A stretch of 60,176 bases of DNA from Massilia psychrophila (GCF_002760665.1 NZ_PDOB01000026.1:1-60176), one strand, 5' to 3'; counted from the first letter of the stretch, positions 28,974-40,304 are shown. A program made the numbers and translations. The notes: generated from the letters alone by a model not told the origin.

Positions 28974-30182
28974 TTATGCTTTTTGCAGCACCGGTGCGCG
29001 CTTGCTGCCGTTGATACCGACCGCGGTGATGATCGACAATGCCTGGAACAGGCCGATGCAGATGAATACCCAGGACGGGTGGTGGGCGTCCATCAGTGCG
29101 CCGAACAGCAGCGGGCCGACCGCCAGGCCGCTGTCGAGGCCCGAGTACACCACGCCGAACACGCGGCCGGTGGCGTTGGCCGGCGCCGCCGAGCGGATCA
29201 GGAGGTCGCGCGACGGCCCGGCCACGCCCGATGCCAGGCCGACGGCGCCCATCAGCGGAACCACCATCCACCCCGGCACCACCGCCAGCGCCAGCAGCAG
29301 CGCCAGGCCGGCCGCCAGCGCAAAGGCGATCATGATGGTGCGGTCATGACTGAGCGCGCGGGCGGCGATGAAGCCGCCGGCGGCCATGCCGCCGGCCGAC
29401 GCCAGCATGTAGGCGGTGTAGGCGGTGGTGGCCGACGCCAGCGATACCTGGTACAGCGCCACCAGGCTGGTCGAGGCGAAGCTCTGGATGCCGCCGAGCG
29501 CGATCGACGACAGAAAAAAGAAGCCGAAGCACATCCACACCGTCGGCAGGCGCAGGAAGGCAAAGTTACCCTCCCGCGCCGCGCCGGCAGCCTTGGGGGC
29601 CACCGGGTCGGCTGCCAGGTAAGCGCGATTGAAAAATATCAGCAGCAGCATGATTACAGGAATGGCGCTTGAGGCCAGCACCGCGGTGCGCCAGCTAGAC
29701 GCCGCTGCGACGCCGCCAAGGAACAGCGGCGCCGCGGCCCAGCCGAGGTTGCCGCTGATGCCGTGCACCGAAAACCCGTGCGCCAGCCGCGCCTTCGAGA
29801 CGCGCTGGTTGAGCAGGGTGTAATCGGCGGGATGAAATACCGAATTGCCGAGGCCCGCGATGAGCGAGCCGATCATCAGCATCGGGTAACCGCGGGCGCC
29901 GGCCAGCACCAGCGCGGCGGTGGCGAGCAGCGCCAGGCCGCCGATCAGCACGCGGGTAGCGCCGACGCGGTCGACGACGAAACCGGCCAGCACCTGGCCG
30001 ACGCCGGAGATGACGAAGAACACCGTCATCAACAGCCCGAGCTCGGCGTAAGTCAGGCCGAACGCCGGTTTCAGCCAGGGGAAGACGGCGGCGAGGATCA
30101 GGTGGTAGAAGTGCGACACCCCGTGGGCCATGCCAACCAGGCCGATGACGCGCGCGTCCTGGCGCAGGGGTGCTCGTTGCAT
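28974..30182 (-). CDS. MFS transporter, fosmidomycin-resistance-like
   Basis: A 402-residue membrane protein with about twelve hydrophobic segments. The N-terminal [28 protein letters not shown]-type stretch (residues 18-45) and [10 protein letters not shown] match the Fsr branch of the major facilitator superfamily. The first-loop motif [16 protein letters not shown] is the MFS motif A region. It probably exports small molecules by proton antiport; the substrate cannot be deduced. It is cotranscribed with rraA by spacing. Confidence 0.85.
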   Translation of the reverse strand: MQRAPLRQDARVIGLVGMAHGVSHFYHLILAAVFPWLKPAFGLTYAELGLLMTVFFVISGVGQVLAGFVVDRVGATRVLIGGLALLATAALVLAGARGYPMLMIGSLIAGLGNSVFHPADYTLLNQRVSKARLAHGFSVHGISGNLGWAAAPLFLGGVAAASSWRTAVLASSAIPVIMLLLIFFNRAYLAADPVAPKAAGAAREGNFAFLRLPTVWMCFGFFFLSSIALGGIQSFASTSLVALYQVSLASATTAYTAYMLASAGGMAAGGFIAARALSHDRTIMIAFALAAGLALLLALAVVPGWMVVPLMGAVGLASGVAGPSRDLLIRSAAPANATGRVFGVVYSGLDSGLAVGPLLFGALMDAHHPSWVFICIGLFQALSIITAVGINGSKRAPVLQKA

Positions 30183-30220
30183 AGGGTGGTCCCGCTGTGG
30201 TCAAGCAGGTATTGTAGCCA

Positions 30221-30270
30221 CTTACTTACCTACCTACCTTCTTACCTACTTACCCACCTGCTTACCTGCT

Positions 30271-30271
<1 letters not shown>
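30221..30271. repeat. Low-complexity tetranucleotide repeat CTTAC/CTACC
   Basis: About 50 bases of cttacttacctacctacc-type degenerate tandem repeats lie immediately after the clpB stop codon, between clpB and the MFS gene. Such tracts can slip in replication. No coding or hairpin role is apparent. Confidence 0.6.
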
Positions 30272-32889
<2,618 letters not shown>

Positions 32890-32923
32890 GGTACTGCTCC
32901 CCGAATTTGACTTACCGAGCATT

Positions 32924-32948
32924 TTGGGGCGATGGCATGGTTTTCAAG
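32924..32948 (-). promoter_or_regulatory. Sigma32 (RpoH) promoter of clpB
   Basis: On the minus strand CTTGAA, exactly 13 bases, CCCCAAAAT. The RpoH consensus is CTTGAA-N(11-15)-CCCCATnT. It lies about 35 bases before the clpB start, which fits heat-shock control. Confidence 0.8.
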
Positions 32949-32984
32949 ACAAGCACCAGAGAGCGTGCGCTCGACGTCAGCGCC

Positions 32985-33389
32985 TCAGGCCGCCAGCGCG
33001 CGCCAGGTGGCGAAGCCGGCGATGCAGCAGGCGATCGAGCCAAGCAGGTGCAATGCCGAATGCGCCAGCGCCCAGCCATAGTCGCCGCGCTGCATCAGCA
33101 GCACCGATTCGCCTGAAAAAGTGGAAAACGTCGTCAGCCCGCCGAGAAAGCCGGTGACGGCGAACAGCCGCCACTGCGGCGAGATGTGCGGGTAGGCGCT
33201 GAAAAAGCCGAGCGCCAGGCCCACCAGATAGCCGCCGCCAAGGTTGGCCGCCAGGGTTCCCAAGTTCAGCCTGCCGTGCACACCGCCCAGCCACAGCGCC
33301 AGGCCCCAGCGCAGCCAGGCGCCGCAAGCTGCGCCCAGCCCCACTGCGAGCCAGCTCAAGGGCTGACCGGGCTGGACGGGTTGGCCCAT
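32985..33389 (-). CDS. crcB: Fluoride ion channel CrcB/Fluc
   Basis: A four-helix membrane protein of 134 residues that exports fluoride as a dual-topology dimer. The signature [15 protein letters not shown] lies in helix 3, and [16 protein letters not shown] begins the first helix; [18 protein letters not shown] is the second. No fluoride riboswitch precedes it; instead its first 34 bases overlap the moaE 3' end, so it is translated from the moaE transcript. Confidence 0.93.
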   Translation of the reverse strand: MGQPVQPGQPLSWLAVGLGAACGAWLRWGLALWLGGVHGRLNLGTLAANLGGGYLVGLALGFFSAYPHISPQWRLFAVTGFLGGLTTFSTFSGESVLLMQRGDYGWALAHSALHLLGSIACCIAGFATWRALAA

Positions 33390-33859
33390 TTGGCCATCGC
33401 AGCCTCGTCGGTGACGCGGGCGTCGACCCAGCGCGCGCCGCTTGGGGTCTGCTCCTTCTTCCAGAACGGCGCGTCGGTTTTCAGATAGTCGATGATGAAC
33501 TCGCAGGCGGCGAACGCTTCGCCGCGGTGCGCCGCGCCGCAGGCGACCAGCACGATCTGCGCCATCGGCTTGAGCGGGCCGACCCGGTGGATCACCAGGG
33601 CGCCCGACAAAGGCCAGCGCGCGCAGGCCTGGTCGACGATCCCCTTTAGCGACTGTTCCGTCATGCCGGGATAATGTTCGAGCTCCATTTCGGCCACGTT
33701 CGCGCCGTCGTTCATGTCGCGCACCGTGCCCACAAAAGTCACCACGGCGCCGACCCGGGGGTCGCCCGCGCGCAGCCGCGCCACTTCGGCGGACAGGTCG
33801 AAATCGTCCTGCTGCACCCTGACCTGCCTGAACTGCGCGATCGGTTCGATCTGCGTCAT
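33356..33859 (-). CDS. moaE: Molybdopterin synthase catalytic subunit
   Basis: MoaE, with thiocarboxylated MoaD, converts precursor Z to molybdopterin. The ATG at 33859 gives 167 residues: VGAVVTFVGTVRDMNDG, VIHRVGPLKPMAQIVLVACGAAHRGEAFAACEFIIDYLK and the lysine-containing APFWKKEQTPSGARWVDAR. No moaD or other moa gene is adjacent. The molybdenum cofactor is required by the formate dehydrogenase encoded at 57119-60010. The start overlaps the stop of the DUF349 gene (ATGA). Confidence 0.95.
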   Translation of the reverse strand: MTQIEPIAQFRQVRVQQDDFDLSAEVARLRAGDPRVGAVVTFVGTVRDMNDGANVAEMELEHYPGMTEQSLKGIVDQACARWPLSGALVIHRVGPLKPMAQIVLVACGAAHRGEAFAACEFIIDYLKTDAPFWKKEQTPSGARWVDARVTDEAAMAKWANPSSPVSP

Positions 33860-36489
33860 CCTGGATCCTTGCCGGTGTCTTTGCCGATGTCTTTGCCGAT
33901 GTCCCTGCCGATACTGGCGAACAGCTGGTCGATGCGCGACGCGGTACGGTCGTCGGCCAGGGCCGGCATCGCGCACAACTGGCGCAACTGGGCGGCCTGG
34001 CTCAACGGCTTCTGGCCGGACTTGAGCGAGGACTGCAGCACTTCGACCTGCAGCTTGAGGCGCTCGCGGGCGAACTCGCTGCCGCTGTCGATGCCGGCGG
34101 CGATTTCGAGGCGCAGGATTTCCTGCAGCAGTGTCGGGCGATTCTGTTCGAGCAGCCGGACGTAGACGGCGCGCGCATCGTCGGCCGCGGCCAGTACCGC
34201 CTGCGCGGCCTTGAAACGCGCCGCCAGCACCGCTTCGTAGTCGGGCTGCAAGGCCGGCAGCGCCGCCCAGCGCGCATCCCAGTCCCCGCTGTCATCCGAC
34301 GGCGGCACCAAAGGTCGAGCCAATTCGGCTTCGAGCCGCTGGCACAGGCGCAGCTTGTCGCGCAGGGCGCCGGCCTGGGCCGCACCGGCGGCGCGGCGGG
34401 CGTTCTGGGCCTGCTGCTGGACGGCGGCGATGGCCGCCTGGTAACGTTTGTCGACTTTCGCTTCGGCCGCGCGCGGCACCGGCCCGATCGCCTGCCATTC
34501 GGCGGCCGCTTCGCGCAGCAGGCATGATAGTGCGGTCGCATCGACGCCGGCCCGGTTCGACGCTTCCAGGCGGGCGGAAACCGCATCCTTGGCCGCCTGG
34601 TGGGTGCGGCGTTCGGCGTCGGCCGCGTGGGCGCTCTCCTTGCGCTTGGCGAACACGGCGTCGCAGGCGGCCCGGAAGCGATGCCACATCGCCTGCTCGG
34701 CCTTGCGTTCGAGCGGCAGCGCGCGCGCCAGTTCCTGCCAGCGTTCCTGCGCGGCGCGCAAGGCGTCGAGCGCGTGGCGGTCAGAAGCGTCGAGGGCGGC
34801 GACCTGCTCGATCAGTTCCTCGCGGTGCGCCACTTCCGACTTGCGCTGCTGTTCGAGCGGCGCTTGCAGGACGTTGAGGACATCGGCGAACTGCTGGTCG
34901 AGGCGTTTTTTATCCTTGCGGTCGATCGCGCCCAGATGGCTCCAGCCCAGGCGCAGCCGCTGCACGGTGACCGCCATCTGCTTCCAGTCGACACTGTCGG
35001 CGCCGGCCAATCCGGCCGCTTGCGCATTTGCTTCCGCGATCAGCGCCTGCGCCTTGGCGGCGTTGGTGTGGCGTTCTTCGGCCAGGTGCTTGAAGTGGGC
35101 CGCGGCCGGCGCATAGGCGGCGCCGCAGGCGGCGTCGAAACGCTCCCACAGGCTCTTCGGCGCGGCGCCGGACAGGGTATCGAGCGCCTTCCAGCGCTCG
35201 CGCATGCTGCCGACCTTCTTGGCCAGCTCGCTCATCACCAGCGACTGCGTGGTCAGGTTTTCGACCGCCTTGATCAGTTCTTCGCGCGAGACATTGCCGC
35301 CCCAGCGGGCCCAGTCCGACAAGCGTTTCAGTTCGCCGCGGGCGTGCGCCAGCCGCTCCGACTGGGCCGCCGTCAGGCGCATGCCCTTGCTGTCCTTGAG
35401 GGCCTTGTCGTGTTCGGCGGCGCTGCCGAGCGAACCTTGCTGCAGCGCCGCTTCCATCGCCGCCAGCTCATCGAGGAAGTGCTGGTCGGCGCCCGGCGCG
35501 GACGGACGGGCTGGTCCGGCCGAGCGGGCCGGGTCAGCCCCGCTTTTTGATTCCGCCGGGCGCGCCTCCTTCGGCTTACGCACTTCCTGCGGCACGCTCG
35601 CCAGCAGCGCGTCGAAACGCTGCTGCAGGCCGGCGGCGGCGTCGCCCGGGGGCCCTGGCGGCAGCTTGCTCCATTCTTTTTTCAGGGCGTCAACATTGAG
35701 CGTGGCGGTCGCTTGCGCCTGCCAGAGCGCCAGCATCGCTTCGCGGCCGGCGAGGGCTGCCTCGCCCTGCTCGAGCGCGCCGATGCTGGAGGCCAGGCGC
35801 GCGCGTTCGGCGGCAAATTCAGTGACCAGGTGGCGCGGCAGCGATGCGTACTCCGGGGCGACGAGCGCGGCGGCGTGAAGGGCGTCCAGCTGCTCGAGCG
35901 AGGCCGCAACCTCGGCCACCGGCAAAGCGCTGGAGGCCAGCTTGCGCAGCGCGGTTACGCTGTCGATGACGCCGCGCTGCAGCACGACCTGTGCCTCGAG
36001 GCGGCGCGCCAGCGCGGTGCGCACGAGGTCGAATTCACCCATCAGTTCGGGCGCGGCGATCACCGCCCAGCGCCGGTCGAGCTCGGCGACCTGGTTGGGG
36101 GTCAGTTTTTCGTCCGCCAGTAACTGCCTGGCATGGTCGAGGCAAGCCTGGCCACGCTGCAGTTCGGATTGGTGGTGGCGGATTGCGTCGAGACGCGACT
36201 GCATCAGCTTGGCGACGCGCCGATCGGTATTGCGGATCGCGGCGTGCACGCGCTCGAGCTGGGCCGGGGTACGGACGAACTCGGCCGCAGCGAGGCGCAG
36301 CTCGGAAAAGTCGCACTGCAGGATGAAGTCGGCGGCTGCTACCTCGTTGCCCGCAAGCTGCTTGACCTTTTCGGCTTGAAGCGCGCGTTGCGCGCCGGCT
36401 GGGGCGGCAGCCGGGTCCGACTTCGCAGCCTTGCCGGCCGGCATATCCCCGGGCTTGTCGTCGGGTCGCTTGAAAAGGAATTCGAACAT
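33856..36489 (-). CDS. DUF349 domain protein
   Basis: An 877-residue, highly helical alanine/arginine/glutamate-rich protein with several DUF349 repeats. Each repeat shows a pattern like RWQELARALPLERKAEQAMWHRFRAACDAVF; at least four W-x(n)-L...RF units lie between about residues 430 and 690. No signal peptide or membrane segment is present. DUF349 proteins are widespread but of unknown function. The last 20 residues are a tandem (GKDIGKDTGKD) encoded by 12-base repeats and just precede the moaE start. Confidence 0.85.
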   Translation of the reverse strand: MFEFLFKRPDDKPGDMPAGKAAKSDPAAAPAGAQRALQAEKVKQLAGNEVAAADFILQCDFSELRLAAAEFVRTPAQLERVHAAIRNTDRRVAKLMQSRLDAIRHHQSELQRGQACLDHARQLLADEKLTPNQVAELDRRWAVIAAPELMGEFDLVRTALARRLEAQVVLQRGVIDSVTALRKLASSALPVAEVAASLEQLDALHAAALVAPEYASLPRHLVTEFAAERARLASSIGALEQGEAALAGREAMLALWQAQATATLNVDALKKEWSKLPPGPPGDAAAGLQQRFDALLASVPQEVRKPKEARPAESKSGADPARSAGPARPSAPGADQHFLDELAAMEAALQQGSLGSAAEHDKALKDSKGMRLTAAQSERLAHARGELKRLSDWARWGGNVSREELIKAVENLTTQSLVMSELAKKVGSMRERWKALDTLSGAAPKSLWERFDAACGAAYAPAAAHFKHLAEERHTNAAKAQALIAEANAQAAGLAGADSVDWKQMAVTVQRLRLGWSHLGAIDRKDKKRLDQQFADVLNVLQAPLEQQRKSEVAHREELIEQVAALDASDRHALDALRAAQERWQELARALPLERKAEQAMWHRFRAACDAVFAKRKESAHAADAERRTHQAAKDAVSARLEASNRAGVDATALSCLLREAAAEWQAIGPVPRAAEAKVDKRYQAAIAAVQQQAQNARRAAGAAQAGALRDKLRLCQRLEAELARPLVPPSDDSGDWDARWAALPALQPDYEAVLAARFKAAQAVLAAADDARAVYVRLLEQNRPTLLQEILRLEIAAGIDSGSEFARERLKLQVEVLQSSLKSGQKPLSQAAQLRQLCAMPALADDRTASRIDQLFASIGRDIGKDIGKDTGKDPG
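33870..33910. repeat. Three-and-a-half copies of a 12-base tandem repeat in the DUF349 gene 3' end
   Basis: The plus strand reads units of the type gtctttgccgat, repeated three to four times with small changes. On the coding strand each unit gives I/T-G-K-D. Because the unit is a multiple of three, slippage would change the length of the tail without breaking the frame or the moaE overlap. Confidence 0.75.
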
Positions 36490-36601
36490 GGCGTCGGCTC
36501 AATCGCTCAAAACCGCCATGATAGCAAGAAGGCAGCTAAAGGGTAGCGGGAACCGAGCAAGAATGAAGCAACAGCGCAGCGGACGGCGAAATTGGCGACG
36601 G

Positions 36602-36645
36602 TGCGCCGGGCGACGATGCGCCGGGCGACGATGCGCCGTTGTCCG
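36602..36645. repeat. 15-base tandem repeat GCGCCGGGCGACGAT
   Basis: Two full copies and a partial third lie in the 219-base gap between the DUF349 gene and the hemerythrin-like gene. No gene was recognised in this gap. The DUF349 promoter probably lies in its part nearest 36489. Confidence 0.6.
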
Positions 36646-36707
36646 CGCTGGAACCTGACTCAGTAAGCCGGTACAGGTTCCTGGACGCGCAAGGGGGGGC
36701 TGTAAAA

Positions 36708-37307
36708 TTAGTGCGTCAACGTGATGCGGGCGGCGCGCTGATCGGCCAGCCGGCCATTGGCCGGCACCGCGGCCGGGGCGGGGCCGGGCCGCACCGGCCT
36801 GGTTTCCTGTACGTAGGCTTCATGCGCCAGCATCTTGTTGGCGATCGAGAACCACGCCTCGCCCGAGATGACCGTGCGGGCGACCGGGAACAGCTCCTGC
36901 TCTTCGCGGGCGAGGCGCTGCAGCAAGGCGTTGCAGAAGGCGTCGACCGATGCGCAAAATTCGGTCACACGGTCGGCCGAATCGATCGACAGGCCGGCGA
37001 AGCGTTCGGCGACTTCGCCCATCGCCACGGCAGCGGCGTTGTTCAGGCGCTCGAGATCGAGCAGCAGCTGGTCTGCATCGTGAGTCGCCCGGTGGATGGC
37101 CGGAATAAGGAATTTTTCGATCTTGCGCCAATGGCAGGTATCGTACAGACGGCGCAAGGCATTGCACGCGTAATCGACCTGGCCGGGGGTCAGCGCGCGC
37201 TGTTGGGCAAAATTGTTGTAAAGAACTTTTTGAAGGGACTGCAGACTGACGCGGACGCTGGCTTGCTCGACCGATAGTGCAACGAGGGTATATGTCGCAG
37301 TTAGCAT
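36708..37307 (-). CDS. Hemerythrin-like HHE domain protein
   Basis: The ATG at 37307 has AGGAG 4 bases upstream and gives 199 residues. A four-helix HHE fold is suggested by spaced histidines and acids: TCHWRKIEKFLIPAIHRATHDADQLLLDLERL, then LQRLAREEQELFPVA. Such proteins bind a di-iron centre and sense or detoxify oxygen, nitric oxide or reactive species. The exact ligands were not matched one by one, and the last 30 residues are proline/alanine/arginine-rich. An FNR/DNR-like half-palindrome (37460-37473) lies upstream. Confidence 0.65.
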   Translation of the reverse strand: MLTATYTLVALSVEQASVRVSLQSLQKVLYNNFAQQRALTPGQVDYACNALRRLYDTCHWRKIEKFLIPAIHRATHDADQLLLDLERLNNAAAVAMGEVAERFAGLSIDSADRVTEFCASVDAFCNALLQRLAREEQELFPVARTVISGEAWFSIANKMLAHEAYVQETRPVRPGPAPAAVPANGRLADQRAARITLTH

Positions 37308-37619
37308 TCGTTCTCCTAAGTGACACCTAGCAGGGGGCCTGCCCACTTGTCGGGGAGCCTTGGCGTCTGCGAGGATTGAGTGAAAGAAACAGGCCGGGAG
37401 AAAGTTCTTTTTGTCATCAGCCCGAGGAACTAGTGTAAAGAGGCTCGGCAGGTCAGTGTTTGATCTAGCGCAAACTCGGCGGCTTGCACTACGGAAAGTA
37501 AAATTGTCGGCTTTCAATCGGCGGTGTCTTGATTCACTCGTTACTGGGCCAGCCGCCAGCCGCGTTTCGATGCGTTGCGGATGATAAAATGGCCGCCTTG
37601 CCACCCACCCGTTTCCACC
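37308..37619. other. Divergent intergenic region between the hemerythrin-like and zinc-ribbon genes
   Basis: These 312 bases contain no supported gene. TTGAT-ctag-CGCAA at 37460-37473 resembles an FNR/DNR box (TTGAT-N4-ATCAA) with a perfect left half and a 3-of-5 right half. It could serve either gene. No clear -35/-10 pair was found. Confidence 0.4.
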
Positions 37620-37832
37620 ATGTTAAAACCAGCTCGCATCCTCACGTTCAAATGCGCCAAGTGCGCAAAAGCGGTCAAAGTCTTCCTGCAAAAAGTATCT
37701 GCCTGCTCGCATATCCAGCCCTACCAGGGCATCTGCGCTTGCGGCGAAATCAAACGCCATGCCACTGGCAATCAGGCTGCCGTAGCGTCTTACTTGGCTT
37801 CCGACGACGGGGGCTGGATGCATCACCATTAA
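37620..37832 (+). CDS. Small zinc-ribbon-like protein
   Basis: The ATG at 37620 opens 70 residues, MLKPARILTFKCAKCAKAVK, with CAKC near residue 12 and CACG near residue 40, plus an isolated cysteine and a terminal MHHH. Two CxxC/CxC pairs about 27 residues apart are the layout of a treble-clef or zinc-ribbon protein. No function is recognised. The reverse strand also has an open frame over the same bases, but this strand has the better motif content. Confidence 0.55.
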   Translation: MLKPARILTFKCAKCAKAVKVFLQKVSACSHIQPYQGICACGEIKRHATGNQAAVASYLASDDGGWMHHH

Positions 37833-37916
37833 AAAATATCAAAAAAACAGCTAAAGCATTTAAACAAGACGTCGTTAACCTATTTACGCTCATCCAGAAA
37901 GATGCAGGCTAACAAC

Positions 37917-38614
37917 ATGTCCAATCCCGTCGCCTTGGGTTCACGCCCGGTTTATTCCCCCTCGTTCCAGATCGCACAGGACAGCAAGCCTGAGGCGCGC
38001 AATACGCCTCGGCCAACGGCAAGGCGGCGGCGCGGATGCCAACGGTCGATCCGGTAACGTCGCCGTCGTCGAGCAGCATCACGCTGTCGCAGCAGGCGCT
38101 CGACAGCCGGCTCGGTCAATTGGGCGACAAGACGGTCGAGGCGGCGCAGCGCTTTATTGGCAACATCGCTGCAATCTTGTTCGGCGACGCCGCCAATGGA
38201 GCGGCCGTCCAGCTCGACACGATGAGCGTGGCGGCCGATACCGGCCGCTCCGCCTTGGTCGAGTCCGGCTCGAATGCAGGCGTCAAGCTTGACTTGGCAG
38301 CACTGCAAATGAACGCCAGCGCAGCGTTCGTTGGCCGCGCCACCATTGCCACCGCCGACGGCCAGTCGTTCGAGGTCGAGATCGCAATAGAGTACGCCGC
38401 CTCGGTCGGGGTGAGTTACAGTTTTGCGAACAGCGCTGCAAACAGCAACGCCGTCCAGCCGCCGCTGAAGGGGCCCGATGCGCTTGCCCTGACCGGCAGG
38501 CAGTTGCCGGCGATCGAGTGCCGCGCCGGCCGCGTCCGGCCCAATTACCACCGCCTGAGCCGACCGGGCCGCCCTGGCCCGCATGCATGGCGTGCGCATA
38601 TAATGACGGATTAA
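37917..38614 (+). pseudogene. Broken gene of unknown function
   Basis: An ATG at 37917 begins MSNPVALGSRPVYSPSFQIA, but the frame fails near 38000. A different frame continues from about 37998 (QYASANGKAAARMPTVDP...) through ITLSQQALDSRLGQLGDKTVE and ALQMNASAAFVGRATIATADG. Joining them needs one base gained or lost around 37990-38010. The C-terminus seems replaced after LTGRQLPAIE (about 38518) by arginine-rich out-of-frame-like sequence. The family was not recognised. It resembles a hydrophilic surface or cell-division-associated protein, without further evidence. Confidence 0.45.
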
Positions 38615-38633
38615 CCTTTCCGATCGCCCCACC

Positions 38634-39821
38634 ATGCCAGTTACTCCCGCTTCCGATACACCAAGCCGCATTCACTGGAGCGAAGGCGAAGTGGCGCACT
38701 CGGCGCGTTGGCGCTCGGAAAGCGGGATGCCGGCGCCGAAAAAAGTGGTGGTCGTCAACGACCAGACCCCGGCCGACACCGCCTACCGCCTCGCTTGCGA
38801 AGGCACCGCGCTGCTGTGGCGGGGCGACTTCCAGAACGCGCGCCAACTGCTGCAGGCGATGGCCCGCCGGGCCGACACCAAGGGCAGCAAGGACACTAAA
38901 GCGAAGCGCGCGAAGCCGGCAAATGCATCTGCCGCGGTGGCGCCCTCGCCGGCGGCGGCCTTCCACCTGCACCGCCAGGCCCAGTCGCAGCGCGCCCGCA
39001 CGCTGGCCATGCTGTTAATCCCGTTCGACGCCGATTACACCATCCCGCTGCGCCGTGCGCCAAGCGTGACGCAAGCCTGCAACGAAGCCTATGGCCGCCC
39101 GGACGCGCCGTTCGTCGCTTCGCTGCGTGAGCTGCTAGGCCTGATCGGCGCCCACGAGTGGCGCAAGAACGGCGTCGACATCCCGGCCCTGGGCGCGAAA
39201 ATCCACCCGCACTACGGCGTGTTCTCGCCGATTCGTGGCGAATACCTCGAACTGGTCAACCAGGCGCCGCTGCCGCCCGGCGCCACGCTGGCGTTCGACA
39301 TCGGCACCGGCACCGGCGTGCTGGCGGCAGTGCTGGCGCGCCGCGGCGTTGGCAAAATCATCGCCACCGACATGGATCCGCGCGCGCTGTCGTGCGCGCA
39401 CGACAATCTGTACCGGCTGGAACTGCTGGAGCGCGTCGAGGTCGTCCAGGCCGACCTGTTCCCGGAGGGCCAGGCGGCGCTGATCGTATGCAATCCGCCG
39501 TGGCTGCCGGGCCGGCCCAGTTCGTCGATCGAATACGCGATCTACGATCCGGACAACCGCATGCTCAAGGGTTACCTTGGAGGCCTGGCGCGCCACCTGG
39601 CGCCCGGCGGCGAAGGCTGGCTGATCCTGTCCGACTTGGCCGAGCACCTCGGCCTGCGCCCGCGCGAACAACTGCTGGCGCTGATCGAGGCAGGCGGGCT
39701 TACCGTCGTCGCCCGGCACGATGTCCGTCCCACCCATCCGCGCGCAAGCGATGCGGGCGACCCGCTGCACGCCGCCCGCGCGGCTGAAGTGACGAGCTTG
39801 TGGCGCCTTGCCGCACGCTAA
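38634..39821 (+). CDS. Class I SAM-dependent methyltransferase (small-domain, NPPW type)
   Basis: A 395-residue protein. The C-terminal half has the SAM-binding motif FDIGTGTGVLAAVLARRG (about residues 222-239), the acidic IIATDMDPRAL and the catalytic-type VCNPPWLPG. NPPx motifs mark N-methylation of rRNA, glutamine or adenine, as in PrmC, RlmG and RsmC. The N-terminal 150 residues are less conserved, with a lysine/alanine-rich linker (KGSKDTKAKRAKPANA). The substrate is unknown. It precedes the initiator tRNA gene. Confidence 0.85.
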   Translation: MPVTPASDTPSRIHWSEGEVAHSARWRSESGMPAPKKVVVVNDQTPADTAYRLACEGTALLWRGDFQNARQLLQAMARRADTKGSKDTKAKRAKPANASAAVAPSPAAAFHLHRQAQSQRARTLAMLLIPFDADYTIPLRRAPSVTQACNEAYGRPDAPFVASLRELLGLIGAHEWRKNGVDIPALGAKIHPHYGVFSPIRGEYLELVNQAPLPPGATLAFDIGTGTGVLAAVLARRGVGKIIATDMDPRALSCAHDNLYRLELLERVEVVQADLFPEGQAALIVCNPPWLPGRPSSSIEYAIYDPDNRMLKGYLGGLARHLAPGGEGWLILSDLAEHLGLRPREQLLALIEAGGLTVVARHDVRPTHPRASDAGDPLHAARAAEVTSLWRLAAR

Positions 39822-39854
39822 ATCGCAGCTCGCCACACACTAAAAATTAGGCCA

Positions 39855-39883
39855 TTGCGCGCGCGCCCGTTTGTCCGTATAAT
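39855..39883 (+). promoter_or_regulatory. Promoter of the initiator tRNA gene
   Basis: TTGCGC, 17 bases, TATAAT. The same hexamer pair and spacing precede the Ala/Glu tRNA array (49993-50021). Normal start-site spacing puts the first transcribed base at about 39889-39891, practically on the mature tRNA 5' end. Confidence 0.7.
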
Positions 39884-39889
39884 CTTTCC

Positions 39890-39966
39890 TGCGGGGTGGA
39901 GCAGTCTGGCAGCTCGTCGGGCTCATAACCCGAAGGTCACAGGTTCAAATCCTGTCCCCGCAACCA
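39890..39966 (+). tRNA. Initiator tRNA-fMet (CAU)
   Basis: A 77-base tRNA with encoded CCA. Three consecutive G-C pairs flank the anticodon loop (GGG CTCATAA CCC), which marks it as the initiator rather than the elongator. Position 1 is T in the DNA and position 72 is A, giving a U1-A72 pair where E. coli has the C1-A72 mismatch. The T arm is ACAGG-TTCAAAT-CCTGT. Confidence 0.95.
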
Positions 39967-40067
39967 AACATTGTTTTAACATCGAGCCCGACTCTTGCAG
40001 CCGGGTTTTTTGTTTTCTGGGGCGGCATTTTGCGCGCCGCGGGAAACAGGCAGCGAACCCTGGCGCC

Positions 40068-40304
40068 ATGAGAGACAAAAAAGACAACGCGACACACGAC
40101 CTGGTCGGCTTCGATAGCGACCTGGTGCCTGCAGCGTCGCAACCGGCGATGCCGGCGCCAAAACGCGCAAGCCGCAACCGCCTCGCCGGCATCCGCCAGC
40201 ACCAACTTTCACTGCTCGAAGAAACCGATACCAGCGGCTTGCCGGTCTGGCGCCAAGAAGAAGGCTTCGACCAGACCGGCCTGCCGATGTGGGCCGCCGC
40301 CTGA
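40068..40304 (+). CDS. Small hydrophilic protein with repeated SGLPVW/TGLPMW motif
   Basis: The ATG at 40068 gives 78 residues, highly charged at the start (MRDKKDNATHD) with a basic middle (PKRASRNRLAGIRQHQ). Near the end it holds two copies of a short motif 15 residues apart: DTSGLPVW and DQTGLPMW. The C-terminal tandem looks like a short linear binding motif. No family name is known to me. It lies between the initiator tRNA and dbpA. Confidence 0.5.
   Translation: MRDKKDNATHDLVGFDSDLVPAASQPAMPAPKRASRNRLAGIRQHQLSLLEETDTSGLPVWRQEEGFDQTGLPMWAAA

Noticed and set aside
36708-37604. A 298-residue reading of the hemerythrin-like gene from an upstream start
   Set aside because: The first 99 codons give a cysteine/arginine-rich leader without family character; AGGAG and ATG at 37307 mark the real start.
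37623-37829. A 68-codon minus-strand frame opposite the zinc-ribbon protein
   Set aside because: It has no motif, while the plus-strand frame has paired cysteines and a clean ATG. Some doubt remains.
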